64,000 nucleotides of DNA from Pseudomonas sp. UBA1879 (lineage in GTDB: Bacteria; Pseudomonadota; Gammaproteobacteria; Pseudomonadales; Pseudomonadaceae), in assembly GCF_002338065.1 (NCBI RefSeq), contig NZ_DDHJ01000004.1:449943-513942 (forward strand). Reading direction: 5' to 3'. Numbering within the stretch: position 1 is the first letter of the stretch; every line of letters begins with the position of its first letter. The notes below the pieces were generated by a model. That model saw only the letters and a list, made by a program, of their open reading frames with translations, did not search any database and was not told where the DNA came from. The position numbers and the translations under genes are program-made. Positions 33,512 to 42,679 of the stretch are shown here, piece by piece.

Positions 33512-34489
33512 TCAGTTATTGATCAAATGACGATTGACGACACACCTGGGGTCCAAGGCTTCGCCTTCCCAGACCTTGATGACCTGTTGCAGGGCCAGCA
33601 GACCGACACGGTCGCGGGCTTCGCTGGTGTTGGCGCCGACGTGAGGGGTCGCCACCAAGTTAGGCAGGCTCCACAACGCGCTGTCCGCCGGTGGCGGCTC
33701 AGGGTGGAATGTGTCCAGACCCGCCCCTGCGATCTGTCCGCTGCGCAATGCTTCGACCAGCGCTGGGGTGTCGATCAATTCGCCGCGCGCAGTGTTGATC
33801 AAAATGCTGCTTGGGCGCATGCGCTCGAACTGGGCGGTGCTGAACAGGTTGCGATTCTGATCGGTAAGCGGGCAATGCAGACTGATGATGTCGCTGCTCT
33901 CGATCAGCCTGTCAAAATCATCTTCACGCTCTACATGGGCGCGATCAGGCAGGGCTTTCAGGAAAGGATCGTAGACTCTGACCTTCATCTGCAGTGGCGC
34001 CACCAAGTCCATCAAAATCCCGCCAATCGAACCCAGACCGATCAAGCCTAGGGTCTTGCCGAAGAGCTCGGTGCCATTGGCGGTGGATTTGTCCCAATGA
34101 CCTGCACGCAGCCTTGCGTCCTGGTAGGCCGTCTGGCGTGAAACGCTGAACAGCAAAGCGAACGCGTGTTCGGCGACGGACTGTGCGTTAGCGCCCACAG
34201 CAATAGTGACCGGTACGCCTCGCGCTGCCGCCGCCTGAATATCGATGGAGTCGTAGCCCACGCCGTGCTTGGCGACCACTGTCAGATTGGCTGAAGCCTC
34301 TATCATCGCCGCCGTGAGCTTGCCTTGGCGGACGATGATCGCATCCGGCTGTTCGTCACGAATGATGGCGGTCAGTTCTTCCGCGGGCAGATAGGGCGTG
34401 GTGGGAACGATCTGTATGCCCAGGCTGGCGGCTTGGTTCATGGCATCGGCTGTCAGGGCCGGGCCTGTCAGCAAGATTTTGCGAGTCAT
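33512..34489 (-). CDS. D-2-hydroxyacid dehydrogenase
   Basis: 325 aa. The Rossmann motif is G-L-G-S-I-G-G (near residue 155). Catalytic residues are Arg in N-T-A-R-G-E-L-I-D, the acidic residue in D-T-F-H-P-E-P, and His in A-T-P-H-V-G-A-N-T. It interconverts a 2-oxo acid and a D-2-hydroxy acid with NAD(P)H. It is the first gene of the minus-strand unit, with AAGGTAG before the ATG, and is divergent from the RraA-like gene with two IclR-type palindromes between them. Confidence 0.92.
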   Translation of the reverse strand: MTRKILLTGPALTADAMNQAASLGIQIVPTTPYLPAEELTAIIRDEQPDAIIVRQGKLTAAMIEASANLTVVAKHGVGYDSIDIQAAAARGVPVTIAVGANAQSVAEHAFALLFSVSRQTAYQDARLRAGHWDKSTANGTELFGKTLGLIGLGSIGGILMDLVAPLQMKVRVYDPFLKALPDRAHVEREDDFDRLIESSDIISLHCPLTDQNRNLFSTAQFERMRPSSILINTARGELIDTPALVEALRSGQIAGAGLDTFHPEPPPADSALWSLPNLVATPHVGANTSEARDRVGLLALQQVIKVWEGEALDPRCVVNRHLINN

Positions 34490-34562
34490 GGATATCTACC
34501 TTGTTTTTATCGTGAATACCGACCCACGAGGTCGTCGTGTGCTAAGAATTAACCTACCACAA

Positions 34563-34577
34563 TGGAATGCCATTTCA
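34563..34577. promoter_or_regulatory. IclR-type palindrome in the dehydrogenase/rraA promoter region
   Basis: TGGAATGCCATTTCA, TGGAA-N5-TTTCA, the 15-bp geometry of IclR-family sites. It lies 74 bp upstream of the dehydrogenase start. Confidence 0.6.
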
Positions 34578-34644
34578 ATAAGGAAATGAAAAACGCGATG
34601 GAGGGTAGCGAATCTTGAGTTGAAAACTGTTGAATGCTGGAAAA

Positions 34645-34659
34645 CGAAATGAGATTCTA
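34645..34659. promoter_or_regulatory. Second IclR-type palindrome near rraA
   Basis: The minus strand reads TAGAATCTCATTTCG, one base off TRGAA-N5-TTYCA in the right arm. It lies 56 bp before the RraA-like start. Confidence 0.45.
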
Positions 34660-34715
34660 ATATTTCAGTCGGGTCGCTTCCCGTCGGCACACCACAATTT
34701 CAAGAGAGAGCTGCC

Positions 34716-35393
34716 ATGTCTATCGGATTCCGAGTTCTGAATGCCACCCGTAAAGTCAGCGCCGAGTGGATTTCACGCTATCGCGAAGTTCCCGTCGCCA
34801 ACGTAAGCGATTCAATGAATCGTATGACGGCGGGAGGAGCCCGCCTGCGGCCCATGCACCGTGGTGGCGTGCTGGCAGGCGCCGCACTCACGGTCAAGGC
34901 GCGGCCGGGTGACAATCTGATGCTGCATTACGCAATCGACATCGCCCAGCCAGGTGATGTGATCGTGGTTGATGCCGGCGGCGATCTGAGCAACGCGTTG
35001 ATCGGCGAGATGATGGTTGCTTACGCCGTCAAGCGTGGCGTCGCCGGGATCGTGATCAACGGCGCCATCCGTGATGCCGGCAGCATCGGCGCGGGTGATT
35101 TCCCCGTGTTCGCAGCAGGCATTTCCCATCGCGGTCCTTACAAAGACGGTCCAGGTGAGATCAACGTGCCTATTGCTATCGACGGCATGGTTATCGAGCC
35201 GGGCGATCTGGTGATCGGAGATGAAGATGGTCTGCTTTGCGTGCCCTATGATCATGTGGCTGAGGTATACGAGCGTGCCAGCGCCAAGCATCATGCAGAG
35301 TTGAAGCAGCTGGATCAGATTGCTAAGGGCGAAAACGACCGCAGCTGGGTCATCGACGCATTGAAAAAGAAAGGCTGTCAGCTGCCGGAGTGA
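34716..35393 (+). CDS. RraA-like protein / HMG-CHA aldolase family
   Basis: 225 aa. The metal and pyruvate-binding core is visible as V-V-D-A-G-G-D, A-L-I-G-E-M-M and N-G-A-I-R-D-A-G. The family comprises RNase E inhibitor RraA and class II 4-hydroxy-4-methyl-2-oxoglutarate/4-carboxy-4-hydroxy-2-oxoadipate aldolases. The catabolic neighbours and the conserved N-G-A-I-R-D segment favour an aldolase giving pyruvate plus an oxo-acid. GAGAG site before ATG 34716; divergent from the dehydrogenase gene. Confidence 0.85.
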   Translation: MSIGFRVLNATRKVSAEWISRYREVPVANVSDSMNRMTAGGARLRPMHRGGVLAGAALTVKARPGDNLMLHYAIDIAQPGDVIVVDAGGDLSNALIGEMMVAYAVKRGVAGIVINGAIRDAGSIGAGDFPVFAAGISHRGPYKDGPGEINVPIAIDGMVIEPGDLVIGDEDGLLCVPYDHVAEVYERASAKHHAELKQLDQIAKGENDRSWVIDALKKKGCQLPE

Positions 35394-35767
35394 TTCGGCT
35401 CACCCTGCACCACCTTGTGCGAGCTGCCTGCTTCCTATCCAGAGCAGGCGGCCTGAGGCCCGCGATCGAGGCCTGAATGACGTTCCAATAATGCATCCCG
35501 TAAGTAGTGGCCGAGCCCCGTCCGGGCGTTCGCTCAGCCTGATTTCCAGGCGTATTTTTTCGGTCAGGCGGTTTCCAATCATGGCAAATGGGTGCAGCAG
35601 GTTGCGTTGACCTGGCTGGCCATGTCGTGTGGTCGCGTTCTTCCTCTACATGCGCTTCGGTTTCGAAGCGATTGGCGGTCTTCTCGCAGGGTTAGTGTCG
35701 GTCGTCTGGGGAGCCCCGGCGACGACGGGAGCCGCCGGGGTATCGCTGCCTGGCTACACGCCGCCGG
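35394..35767. other. Gap with GC-rich hairpin and possible membrane-gene remnant
   Basis: A perfect 8-bp stem CCCCGGCG/CGCCGGGG (35714-35740) lies downstream of the MFS gene without a T tract. From about 35625 to 35781 a plus-strand frame reads F-F-L-Y-M-R-F-G-F-E-A-I-G-G-L-L-A-G-L-V-S, membrane-helix-like, with no start codon. Confidence 0.4.
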
Positions 35768-37111
35768 CTAGCACTCAGTAGCAGGCTCTGAAACGGTGTC
35801 GGGCTTCTCCTGTTGCCTGGCTGGATCGCCTAGCCACAGCATCAGACAGGTCCCTAGCGCCAGGATGGATGCCACGGCGTAGAAGGGGCCGGAGTAGGAC
35901 TGCGTGGCATCCTTGATCAGCCCGATCATGAAGGGGCCAACGAACCCGCCGAGGTTACCAATCGAGACGATCAGTGCCAGACCGCCCGCCGCCGCACGAC
36001 CGGTCAGGAACGACGACGGGATCGCCCAGAACGTCGCCTGGAACGATAGAATGCCAGCAACGGCCAGCGCCAGACTGGCAATTTTCAATGCCGGTTGATC
36101 GATCAACGCGGCCGCGACCAGTGAAATCGCCGCTAACGCCAAAGCGCCCACCACGTACGGCAGACGGTGCCGACTGCCGCTCGCCAGTCGAGCCCAGAGC
36201 GTCATGGACACCGCCCCCAGCACATAAGGCAAGGCCGCAACCAGTCCGACAGTGCTGTTCTCCATGCCCAGGCTCTTGATGATCTGAGGCATCCAGATGC
36301 CGATGCCGATCGAGCCGACGATGCAGCAGAAATTGATGGCCGCCAGCACGAAGACCTTTGGATTGGTCAATGCACCGCGCAGGGTGTTGCCATGGGTGGC
36401 ACTGATCGATGCCTGCTCGCTGCTCAACTTGTTTTGCAGCCAGGCCTTTTCCCGCTCACTCAGCCAGCGCGCCTTGGCTGGGGTGTCCACCATGACGAAC
36501 AAGCAGGCAATGCCCAGCAGGACAGCAGGGATGGCTTCTGCGACTAGCAAGAATTGCCAGTTTTTCAGCCCTAGGATGCCGTGCATGTCCAGCAGCCATC
36601 CCGAAAGCGGGGATCCGAAGATATTGGCAGTGGGGATGCCCAACAGGAACGTTGCTGTGGCTTTCGCCCGCCATTTGCCGGGAAACCAGTAGGTGAAATA
36701 CAGGTAAACCCCCGGTGTGAAGCCCGCTTCGGCAAGCCCCAGCAGGAAACGCATGATGCTGAAGCTGACCGGGCCGGTGGCGAATGCCGTTCCGACCGAA
36801 ATCAGCCCCCAGGTGATCATGATCCGCGCGATCCAGATGCGTGCGCCGAAACGCTGCATCAGTAGATTGCTAGGGATTTCGAAAATGAAGTACCCGAAGA
36901 AGAACAGACCCGCCGCCCAACCAAACAGGGTTGCTGTCAGGCCCAGGTCTTTGTTCATACTGATGGCAGCGAAGCCGACGTTGGTTCTGTCGAGATAGCT
37001 GATCACGTAACAAACGAAGATGAACGGCACGATGCGCAGCAGAATGCGGCGCAGCAGTTGTTCACCTTCAGCATCGGAAAGCGGGGTGGTGGTCGTTGTA
37101 TGCGCAGTCAT
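35768..37111 (-). CDS. MFS transporter, anion:cation symporter family
   Basis: 447 aa, twelve-helix carrier with Y-L-D-R-T-N-V-G-F-A and R-I-W-I-A-R-I-M-I-T-W-G motifs. It is clearly related to the MFS protein at 32092 (same motifs, similar length) but not a recent copy. It lies 56 bp after the SMP-30 lactonase gene and probably imports the acid or lactone used by this region. Confidence 0.9.
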   Translation of the reverse strand: MTAHTTTTTPLSDAEGEQLLRRILLRIVPFIFVCYVISYLDRTNVGFAAISMNKDLGLTATLFGWAAGLFFFGYFIFEIPSNLLMQRFGARIWIARIMITWGLISVGTAFATGPVSFSIMRFLLGLAEAGFTPGVYLYFTYWFPGKWRAKATATFLLGIPTANIFGSPLSGWLLDMHGILGLKNWQFLLVAEAIPAVLLGIACLFVMVDTPAKARWLSEREKAWLQNKLSSEQASISATHGNTLRGALTNPKVFVLAAINFCCIVGSIGIGIWMPQIIKSLGMENSTVGLVAALPYVLGAVSMTLWARLASGSRHRLPYVVGALALAAISLVAAALIDQPALKIASLALAVAGILSFQATFWAIPSSFLTGRAAAGGLALIVSIGNLGGFVGPFMIGLIKDATQSYSGPFYAVASILALGTCLMLWLGDPARQQEKPDTVSEPATEC

Positions 37112-37167
37112 GGCATCACTTCTTTTATCGTTGTTGTTAGAAGGCTTGTGTAGGGCTTCGCAGCCGC

Positions 37168-38088
37168 TTAGCTATGTGAATACATCTGCAGACCTTTCAC
37201 TGGCGTTCTAACCTGCAGGATGGAGCCCGTTTCCGACTCGGTGATGAACAGCGTGCGGCCGTCGTCACCCCCGAACGCGAGGTTGGTGTTGCTGATGCCT
37301 TCGCAGGACACATAACGCTGAGTAGGTTCGCCGACCCTGGAGAGTCGCCAGACCGACCCAAAGCCCGTATGGGCGATATACAGATTGCTCTCGTCATCCA
37401 GCGCCAGCCCGTCCGGGCCGCCGAGCCCCCCGTGCAACTGTGCGAAGACGCCGACCTTGCTGATGATTGAGCCGTTACCGAGGGGGATGCGCCAAATCTG
37501 TTGCGCGCGGGTCACCGCAATCAGCAGGTGATTGAGATGGGGGTCGTACACAATCCCGTTCGGGCTGGGGATGGTATTGATCAGGCAACTGAGGTTGCCT
37601 GCGGCATCCAGCTTATAGACCCGTCCGGTCGGGTCCTGCAGGCCAGTCTGCCCCTGATCGGTAAAGTACAGATCCCCCGAAGGCGAGAACACCAGATCGT
37701 TCACCCCTTTGAAACCTTCCGAGCCGGCTGACTCCAGGATCGGCTCGATCGTCCCGCTTTGCGGGTCAAGCAACAGGATGCCGCGTTTGTAGTCGGTGAT
37801 AAAAATCCGACCGTCCTGGTGAATCTTCAGCCCATTGGGCCAACCGTCATATTCACAGACCAGCGTCCATTCTCCAGCGGGCGAGATCTTGAAGATGCGA
37901 CCGTAGGGGATGTCGGTGACGTAGAGGTTGCCGTCCCTGTCGAAAGACGGACCTTCCAGAAATGAATCGATGGTTTTTCCCTGCCGGTTAGCGTCGGCCC
38001 ACGTCGTGCGCCGTGGATGGCGAAAGCGCTCGGGCAAGCGAGTGAAGACAGTGGTTTCGGTGATAGTTGGGGCGGGGAAGAAGCTCAT
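37168..38088 (-). CDS. SMP-30/gluconolactonase family lactonase
   Basis: 306 aa six-bladed propeller without a signal peptide, so cytoplasmic. Metal ligands appear in L-E-G-P-S-F, G-V-N-D-L-V-F and G-G-P-D-G-L-A-L-D. The family hydrolyses sugar and other lactones. ATG 38088 with an AGGAG site is chosen over the frame start at 38127. First gene of an operon with the MFS carrier; two IclR-type palindromes lie upstream. Confidence 0.9.
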   Translation of the reverse strand: MSFFPAPTITETTVFTRLPERFRHPRRTTWADANRQGKTIDSFLEGPSFDRDGNLYVTDIPYGRIFKISPAGEWTLVCEYDGWPNGLKIHQDGRIFITDYKRGILLLDPQSGTIEPILESAGSEGFKGVNDLVFSPSGDLYFTDQGQTGLQDPTGRVYKLDAAGNLSCLINTIPSPNGIVYDPHLNHLLIAVTRAQQIWRIPLGNGSIISKVGVFAQLHGGLGGPDGLALDDESNLYIAHTGFGSVWRLSRVGEPTQRYVSCEGISNTNLAFGGDDGRTLFITESETGSILQVRTPVKGLQMYSHS

Positions 38089-38137
38089 GCGTGCTCCTGA
38101 GACGATCCGACGGTATGGCCGCGGCATTTTATTAAAA

Positions 38138-38152
38138 TAGAATTACATTCCA
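38138..38152. promoter_or_regulatory. IclR-type palindrome upstream of SMP-30 gene
   Basis: TAGAATTACATTCCA, i.e. TAGAA-N5-TTCCA, 50 bp before the lactonase start. Confidence 0.6.
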
Positions 38153-38268
38153 AAAATAATCCATTTTACAGAGGCGCGCGAGTGCTTTTTCCCGCTGCTC
38201 GTCTCCTTGCGCGCATTACACGCGAAGGAGGGAAGGAAGGGTAAGGGCAGTATTGAAACGTGGATTTC

Positions 38269-38283
38269 TAGAATTTAATTTCA
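38269..38283. promoter_or_regulatory. Distal IclR-type palindrome upstream of SMP-30 gene
   Basis: TAGAATTTAATTTCA, i.e. TAGAA-N5-TTTCA, 131 bp (start to start) from the proximal copy. Confidence 0.5.
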
Positions 38284-38414
38284 ATAGACCACGGAAGCTG
38301 CGACGCGGCGTCTGACCGCTTCTCGTGGCTTGGGATTTTTTATCCCTTGCGCCTGAAGCTTTAGCCCATGTGCTGCTCTCACATCAGCTGAAGCCAGGCG
38401 CTCCGCCCAAGCGC

Positions 38415-39575
38415 CTATGGCAGATCGACAATCTCCACCCAGTTAGCCCCATGGCCGCCCGGGTAACGACCGACCTCACTCAGCTTGCCCGAGTCCGGAT
38501 CTATCTTATAGACGGCCACTGATTCGGACTTCTCGCCCGACGCTATGAGAAAGCGACCTGAAGGGGCAATTTTGATACCCCGGGGTTGCAGCACGGTAGG
38601 GTAGTTGAGCGCGTAGGAGGGCGCCCCTGTTGTCGGGTCCAAGTTGAACAGCGCGATTTTGCTACCGGTTCGCTCTGTCGTGTACAGGAACCGCCCGTCA
38701 GGACTGAGCTGGATGTCCGCCGCAGCAATGGTGTTTCGCGCTTTTTCATTGTCCCGGGCGGCTATACGTGTCGCCGTGATTGCAGGCTGGACCGAACCCT
38801 GGATCAATCCGGAATCCGAAGGGACGGAGGCAACTGATGTAAGCGCGTGGAGGGTGCCTTTGTCTGCATCGAGCGCGTACTGGGTCACGGTGCCGGTCAA
38901 TTCATGCAAGACGTAAACAAAGCGATTGTCTGGAGAAAACACGAAATGACGGGGACCTTCTCCCTGCTTCGTATGGACCACGGGCGGGACATTCTCGCTC
39001 AAGTGTCCAGTGGCAGCGTCGAAACGAAACTGCATGATCTGGTCGCTTCCGAGATTGCTGATGAAGACAAAACGGTTGCTGTGGTCAGCCTGAATCGAGT
39101 GGGCGTTCTTGCCCGTCTCGATGATTTGTTGCGCGGGCCGGGTGACCCGCCCATCAGCGTCGATTGGACTCACGGCGGCTTTATTACCCGAGTACGACGC
39201 GGTGAACAAGAATCGGCCAGTGCGATCAGTGGCGACGTTGGGCATGCTGTCAGGGAGCGGAGCTTGAGCCGCTTCAGTCAATTGGCCCGACTGCTTATTG
39301 ATGCTGTAGCTGAAGACTCGCATCGGTTCCGAGCGGGTGACGGCGTACAGGTGCGACTTGTCAGGGGCGATGGCCATCGGCATCACCAGTTTCGCGGCAG
39401 GTACGGCGCCCATGGGCTTCAATGCGCCCGTCGCACTTTCCATTTCGTACGTCGATATGTTGCCGTCAATCGAGTTCGATACGTAAACGAACGTTTTGGA
39501 CAGCGCGGGCAAGGCCACCAGCGAGGTGGAAACGAGCAGGGTCAGCGCATGCAAATAGCGGCGTTTTGTTTTCAT
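38415..39575 (-). CDS. Exported beta-propeller lactonase (6-phosphogluconolactonase-like)
   Basis: 386 aa. The Sec signal peptide (about residues 1-26, ending A-L-P-A-L-S) precedes a seven-bladed propeller of the lactonase family PF10282 (repeated A-Y-V/F-V-S-N and S-P-D-G/N-R-F motifs). The export signal means it acts in the periplasm and cannot be the cytoplasmic pentose-phosphate enzyme. GAGGAA lies before ATG 39575. Last gene of the unit oxidase-TRAP permease-small membrane protein-lactonase. Confidence 0.87.
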   Translation of the reverse strand: MKTKRRYLHALTLLVSTSLVALPALSKTFVYVSNSIDGNISTYEMESATGALKPMGAVPAAKLVMPMAIAPDKSHLYAVTRSEPMRVFSYSINKQSGQLTEAAQAPLPDSMPNVATDRTGRFLFTASYSGNKAAVSPIDADGRVTRPAQQIIETGKNAHSIQADHSNRFVFISNLGSDQIMQFRFDAATGHLSENVPPVVHTKQGEGPRHFVFSPDNRFVYVLHELTGTVTQYALDADKGTLHALTSVASVPSDSGLIQGSVQPAITATRIAARDNEKARNTIAAADIQLSPDGRFLYTTERTGSKIALFNLDPTTGAPSYALNYPTVLQPRGIKIAPSGRFLIASGEKSESVAVYKIDPDSGKLSEVGRYPGGHGANWVEIVDLP

Positions 39576-39665
39576 TGTGTATTCCTCTCGGGGGAACTTG
39601 CGGCAGGAAAGCGGGTAGGTCACTGCCCGCTGCGGGTTTACGTCAAGGCTCAGGGTCGGTCGGTT

Positions 39666-39920
39666 TCAGTCCGCGGTTTTCCAGCCCGCCACATAGGCGA
39701 GCAACAGCGTCCATATCCCGAATATTCCCGAGAGCGTGAACAGAATCGGGTTCAGCGTTTCAGCGGTCCGGGTGATCCACTCACGGTGGTGGAGCAGAAA
39801 ACCCAAAGCTTGCAGAACGACAATGACACCGCCCAATATCAGCATCGCGCTTATCTGGATCACAAATCCGCTGACCATCAGTCGAGCCAATGGTCCGCGT
39901 TTGGCAATAGAGTCGGGCAT
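39666..39920 (-). CDS. Small membrane protein partnering the TRAP permease
   Basis: 84 aa with two helices (about residues 15-40 and 55-78). It lies 25 bp after the TRAP large subunit, where a DctQ-type small subunit is expected, but it is shorter than usual DctQ proteins (four helices). GAGGTGG precedes ATG 39920. It could be a reduced Q subunit or an unrelated accessory protein. Confidence 0.65.
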   Translation of the reverse strand: MPDSIAKRGPLARLMVSGFVIQISAMLILGGVIVVLQALGFLLHHREWITRTAETLNPILFTLSGIFGIWTLLLAYVAGWKTAD

Positions 39921-39945
39921 GACAGCCACCTCAGATGATTTCAGG

Positions 39946-41292
39946 TTAAACAGGCACAGGTAGCCAGCCCATTCCAACGCCGGTTCCTATCAAGATGAAG
40001 GGCAGGACGTAGAGCATGACCAGCGGCATGAATGTCTGGCTAGGAGGAACCTGGGCGATACCAGCCGCGATATAGATGGCGGCAGCGCCCGGTGGAGAAG
40101 CGCCTTCGGTGGAGGACGCAGTGAGGATCAGTCCTGCAGCCAGGTAAGGGTTGACCCCGGCATGCATCAACACGGTAAAGCCGATCCCGCCAATGGTGGC
40201 GACGGTAGCGGTCGAGTTCAGTGGGCCTGCCACCAGAATGACCAGCACGACCACAATGAGGCAGGCCACCAACGGCGATGCATTCAGGCCATTGAGCACC
40301 TGGGATAGCTGTTCCGCGAGGCCGAGTGCGGCCAAGGCTGCGCCTCCAGCGAAGGCGAACACGATCGTCGTGCCGATTTCCCGATACCGCGGGGCCGTGG
40401 ACGCAATGAGTTCATACCAGGCGGACCCGCTTTTCGGGAGCTTGCGCCATCCTAGCAACAAGGTGAATCCGCCCAGCATGACGGGCATCCAGACCATGAT
40501 GGAGACCGACTTGATGGCGTCTGCGCCGAGGCTCTTGCTCAGATGATCGCTCAATGGGCCCAGGGTCAGCAGAATAGGGACTGCGATGCCGAGGAAGATC
40601 AGAACCGTCCACCAGCCTTGAGCGAAGGTTTTGCGAAACCGCTCTATTTCACTGTCTTCGACTTTCCCGATCTTGAAGCGGCGAACAAAGAGATATACCA
40701 CGGCCAGACGCCATGCCAGGCACCATGCGGATACGCCATACATGGTCAGTAGCAGTTTCTCGACAGAGATATAGGGCGCGACGGTGCCCAGCCCGACCAG
40801 GATAAAAAACGATGCACTGGGTGGTATGACCGTTCCCATGCCGGCATTACCTGCGACCAGCGTGGCAGAAATGTGACTTGGCCAGTGAGACTTGCTCATC
40901 CATGGAATCGTAACGGTGCCAACCGTCGCTGCGTTCGAGGAGCCGGAGTGGGCAATGGCACCGAACAACGCAGCACCGACCGTTGATACGTAGCCTGCGC
41001 CTCCAGGTAAACGCCCAAGCAACGAGTTCAGCATCGCGACCTGCCGGTCGATGATCCCGGTCTTGGCCAAAAGGGTGCCGACAAACGTGAAGGCGAGTGC
41101 CGAAAACACAACCTGCTCGGCGAACGCCGCTTTGATACCTTCCGCTGCTATCGCGAAGAACTGCCCTTGGCCAAAAGCGCACACCAGCACGAATCCGACG
41201 ACCATGGCTTCCGCGATGCCTCTTTTGAGCACGGTGCTCCAGATGACAATAATCAGGATGTAACTCGCCAGCGCGATGACTGCGATGCCCAT
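39946..41292 (-). CDS. TRAP transporter large permease subunit (DctM family)
   Basis: 448 aa, about twelve membrane segments. The DctM signature is F-T-F-V-G-T-L-L-A-K-T-G-I and the conserved G-A-I-A-H-S-G-S-S-N-A-A-T-V-G. TRAP systems import organic acids using a solute-binding protein and the sodium gradient; no DctP-type binding protein gene is in this window. GGAG site upstream; 55 bp after the oxidase gene. Confidence 0.88.
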   Translation of the reverse strand: MGIAVIALASYILIIVIWSTVLKRGIAEAMVVGFVLVCAFGQGQFFAIAAEGIKAAFAEQVVFSALAFTFVGTLLAKTGIIDRQVAMLNSLLGRLPGGAGYVSTVGAALFGAIAHSGSSNAATVGTVTIPWMSKSHWPSHISATLVAGNAGMGTVIPPSASFFILVGLGTVAPYISVEKLLLTMYGVSAWCLAWRLAVVYLFVRRFKIGKVEDSEIERFRKTFAQGWWTVLIFLGIAVPILLTLGPLSDHLSKSLGADAIKSVSIMVWMPVMLGGFTLLLGWRKLPKSGSAWYELIASTAPRYREIGTTIVFAFAGGAALAALGLAEQLSQVLNGLNASPLVACLIVVVLVILVAGPLNSTATVATIGGIGFTVLMHAGVNPYLAAGLILTASSTEGASPPGAAAIYIAAGIAQVPPSQTFMPLVMLYVLPFILIGTGVGMGWLPVPV

Positions 41293-41347
41293 GGGTAAAC
41301 TCCGTCTTTATTATTGAGGTTTGGAGCAGGATGGAGAGGGTCTGTGC

Positions 41348-42592
41348 TCAGTCCTGTAATCGACGAACTCTCAACCTGTCGGCGCTCACCTCAGCGGGCC
41401 GCGAGATGCCTAGCAAGGCCATGTTTCTGGAGAGTTCGGTGGCCAATATGCCGATGGCATGTTTGATCCCTGGCTGACCCGCCACCGCGCCCGCGTAATT
41501 CATGGGCCTTCCCACGAATACGAATTTGGCACCCAGCGCGAGGGCCACAAGGATGTCGGTTCCCCGGCGAAAGCCACTGTCAATCATCACTGGATAGAGG
41601 TCGCCAACGGCTTGTACGATCTCGGGCAGAACTGAAATGGGCGAGACACTGCCATCGAGCTGTCTGCCACCGTGATTGGACACGATGATGCCGTCGACAC
41701 CCGCCTGTTTGGCCTTCTGGGCGTCCAGAGGGTCGAGGATGCCCTTAACCACCAGGATGCCCGTCCAGCGCTCGCGGATAAGCTTCAAATGCCCCCAGTT
41801 CAGATGGTCACGGGCGCCGAAATCGCGCATCACGTTAGCCGAGACGATAGGCGCGCCGCGCTTTACGCCGGAGTTTTCAAAATGCGGCATCCCGTGACGA
41901 ACCAGCGTTCGTAACGCCGTGCCCATCAGCCATCGGGGATGTGTAAGGCCTTCCCACGCCAGGCTTAAGTCAGGCTTCAATGGAGTGGAAAAACGCGCAC
42001 GAATCAGGTTCTCCCGATTGGCGGACACAGGCACATCAGCCGTGACCACCAGTGTTTTGAAGCCTGCCCGATGCACGCGCTCAAGCAGCGCCACGATCTT
42101 CTGTTCTTCTCCGGGAACGTAGGCCTGAAACCACGCATCTGGGTTGGCCTGCACAATCTTTTCCATGGGCATGAGCGAAGAGCCACTCATGATCGCCGGT
42201 ATGTTGGCTTCGGCCGCTGCACGGGTCTGTATCAGGTCGCCTTCGAAAGCGGTCAGTGCGCTGATCCCCATGGGGGCGATACCAAACGGCGCGGCATAAC
42301 GATGACCGAGGACTGAGGTGTCAAGGCTGCGCTGTGAAGTATCGGTAAAAGCACGCCCTAGCCATTCGTAGCGATCAAAATCCGACAGGTTCGCCCTTAG
42401 CGAGCGCTCGTTTTCGGCTCCTCCGCTGACATACGCGAAAATAGGCTTGGGAAGGAATCGGCGTGCTGCCGTTTCGAAATCATCCAGAGACAGAATGTGC
42501 TTCAGCCGTCTGGGTATTCGATAGCTCGCACTGGCATGCGGCACGGTGTGTGATGCCAGTGGATAGTCTTGAAGTCGCATCGGATGAGCCAT
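41348..42592 (-). CDS. FMN-dependent alpha-hydroxy-acid oxidase/dehydrogenase
   Basis: 414 aa from ATG 42592. The LldD/glycolate-oxidase family motifs are G-G-A-E-N-E, A-P-M-G, T-A-D-V-P and the catalytic S-N-H-G-G-R-Q-L-D, followed by the FMN phosphate site D-S-G-F-R-R-G-T-D. It oxidises an L-2-hydroxy acid to a 2-oxo acid. A non-membrane enzyme by sequence. First gene of the minus-strand unit, divergent from a LysR gene that probably regulates it. Confidence 0.9.
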   Translation of the reverse strand: MAHPMRLQDYPLASHTVPHASASYRIPRRLKHILSLDDFETAARRFLPKPIFAYVSGGAENERSLRANLSDFDRYEWLGRAFTDTSQRSLDTSVLGHRYAAPFGIAPMGISALTAFEGDLIQTRAAAEANIPAIMSGSSLMPMEKIVQANPDAWFQAYVPGEEQKIVALLERVHRAGFKTLVVTADVPVSANRENLIRARFSTPLKPDLSLAWEGLTHPRWLMGTALRTLVRHGMPHFENSGVKRGAPIVSANVMRDFGARDHLNWGHLKLIRERWTGILVVKGILDPLDAQKAKQAGVDGIIVSNHGGRQLDGSVSPISVLPEIVQAVGDLYPVMIDSGFRRGTDILVALALGAKFVFVGRPMNYAGAVAGQPGIKHAIGILATELSRNMALLGISRPAEVSADRLRVRRLQD

Positions 42593-42679
42593 CCCACAAT
42601 TATTCTTGTTCCGGCCATCATAGGCGACCGACCCTCGAATAAAAGTTATTCTTTGTTGATCCAAAGACGAGGATTCCTC

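Larger units (their letters stand above)
38089..38414. other. Promoter region of the lactonase-MFS operon
   Basis: No gene. It is AT-rich near 38130-38165 and holds two IclR-type palindromes, at 38138 and 38269. Confidence 0.5.

Noticed and set aside
32710..33522. 270-aa plus-strand frame opposite the MFS gene
   Set aside because: Antisense shadow of membrane-helix codons, rich in Gln, His and Asp with no domain.
38847..39938. 363-aa plus-strand frame opposite the exported lactonase
   Set aside because: The lactonase on the minus strand has a signal peptide, a ribosome-binding site and clear propeller repeats; the opposite frame is Arg/His-rich without motifs.
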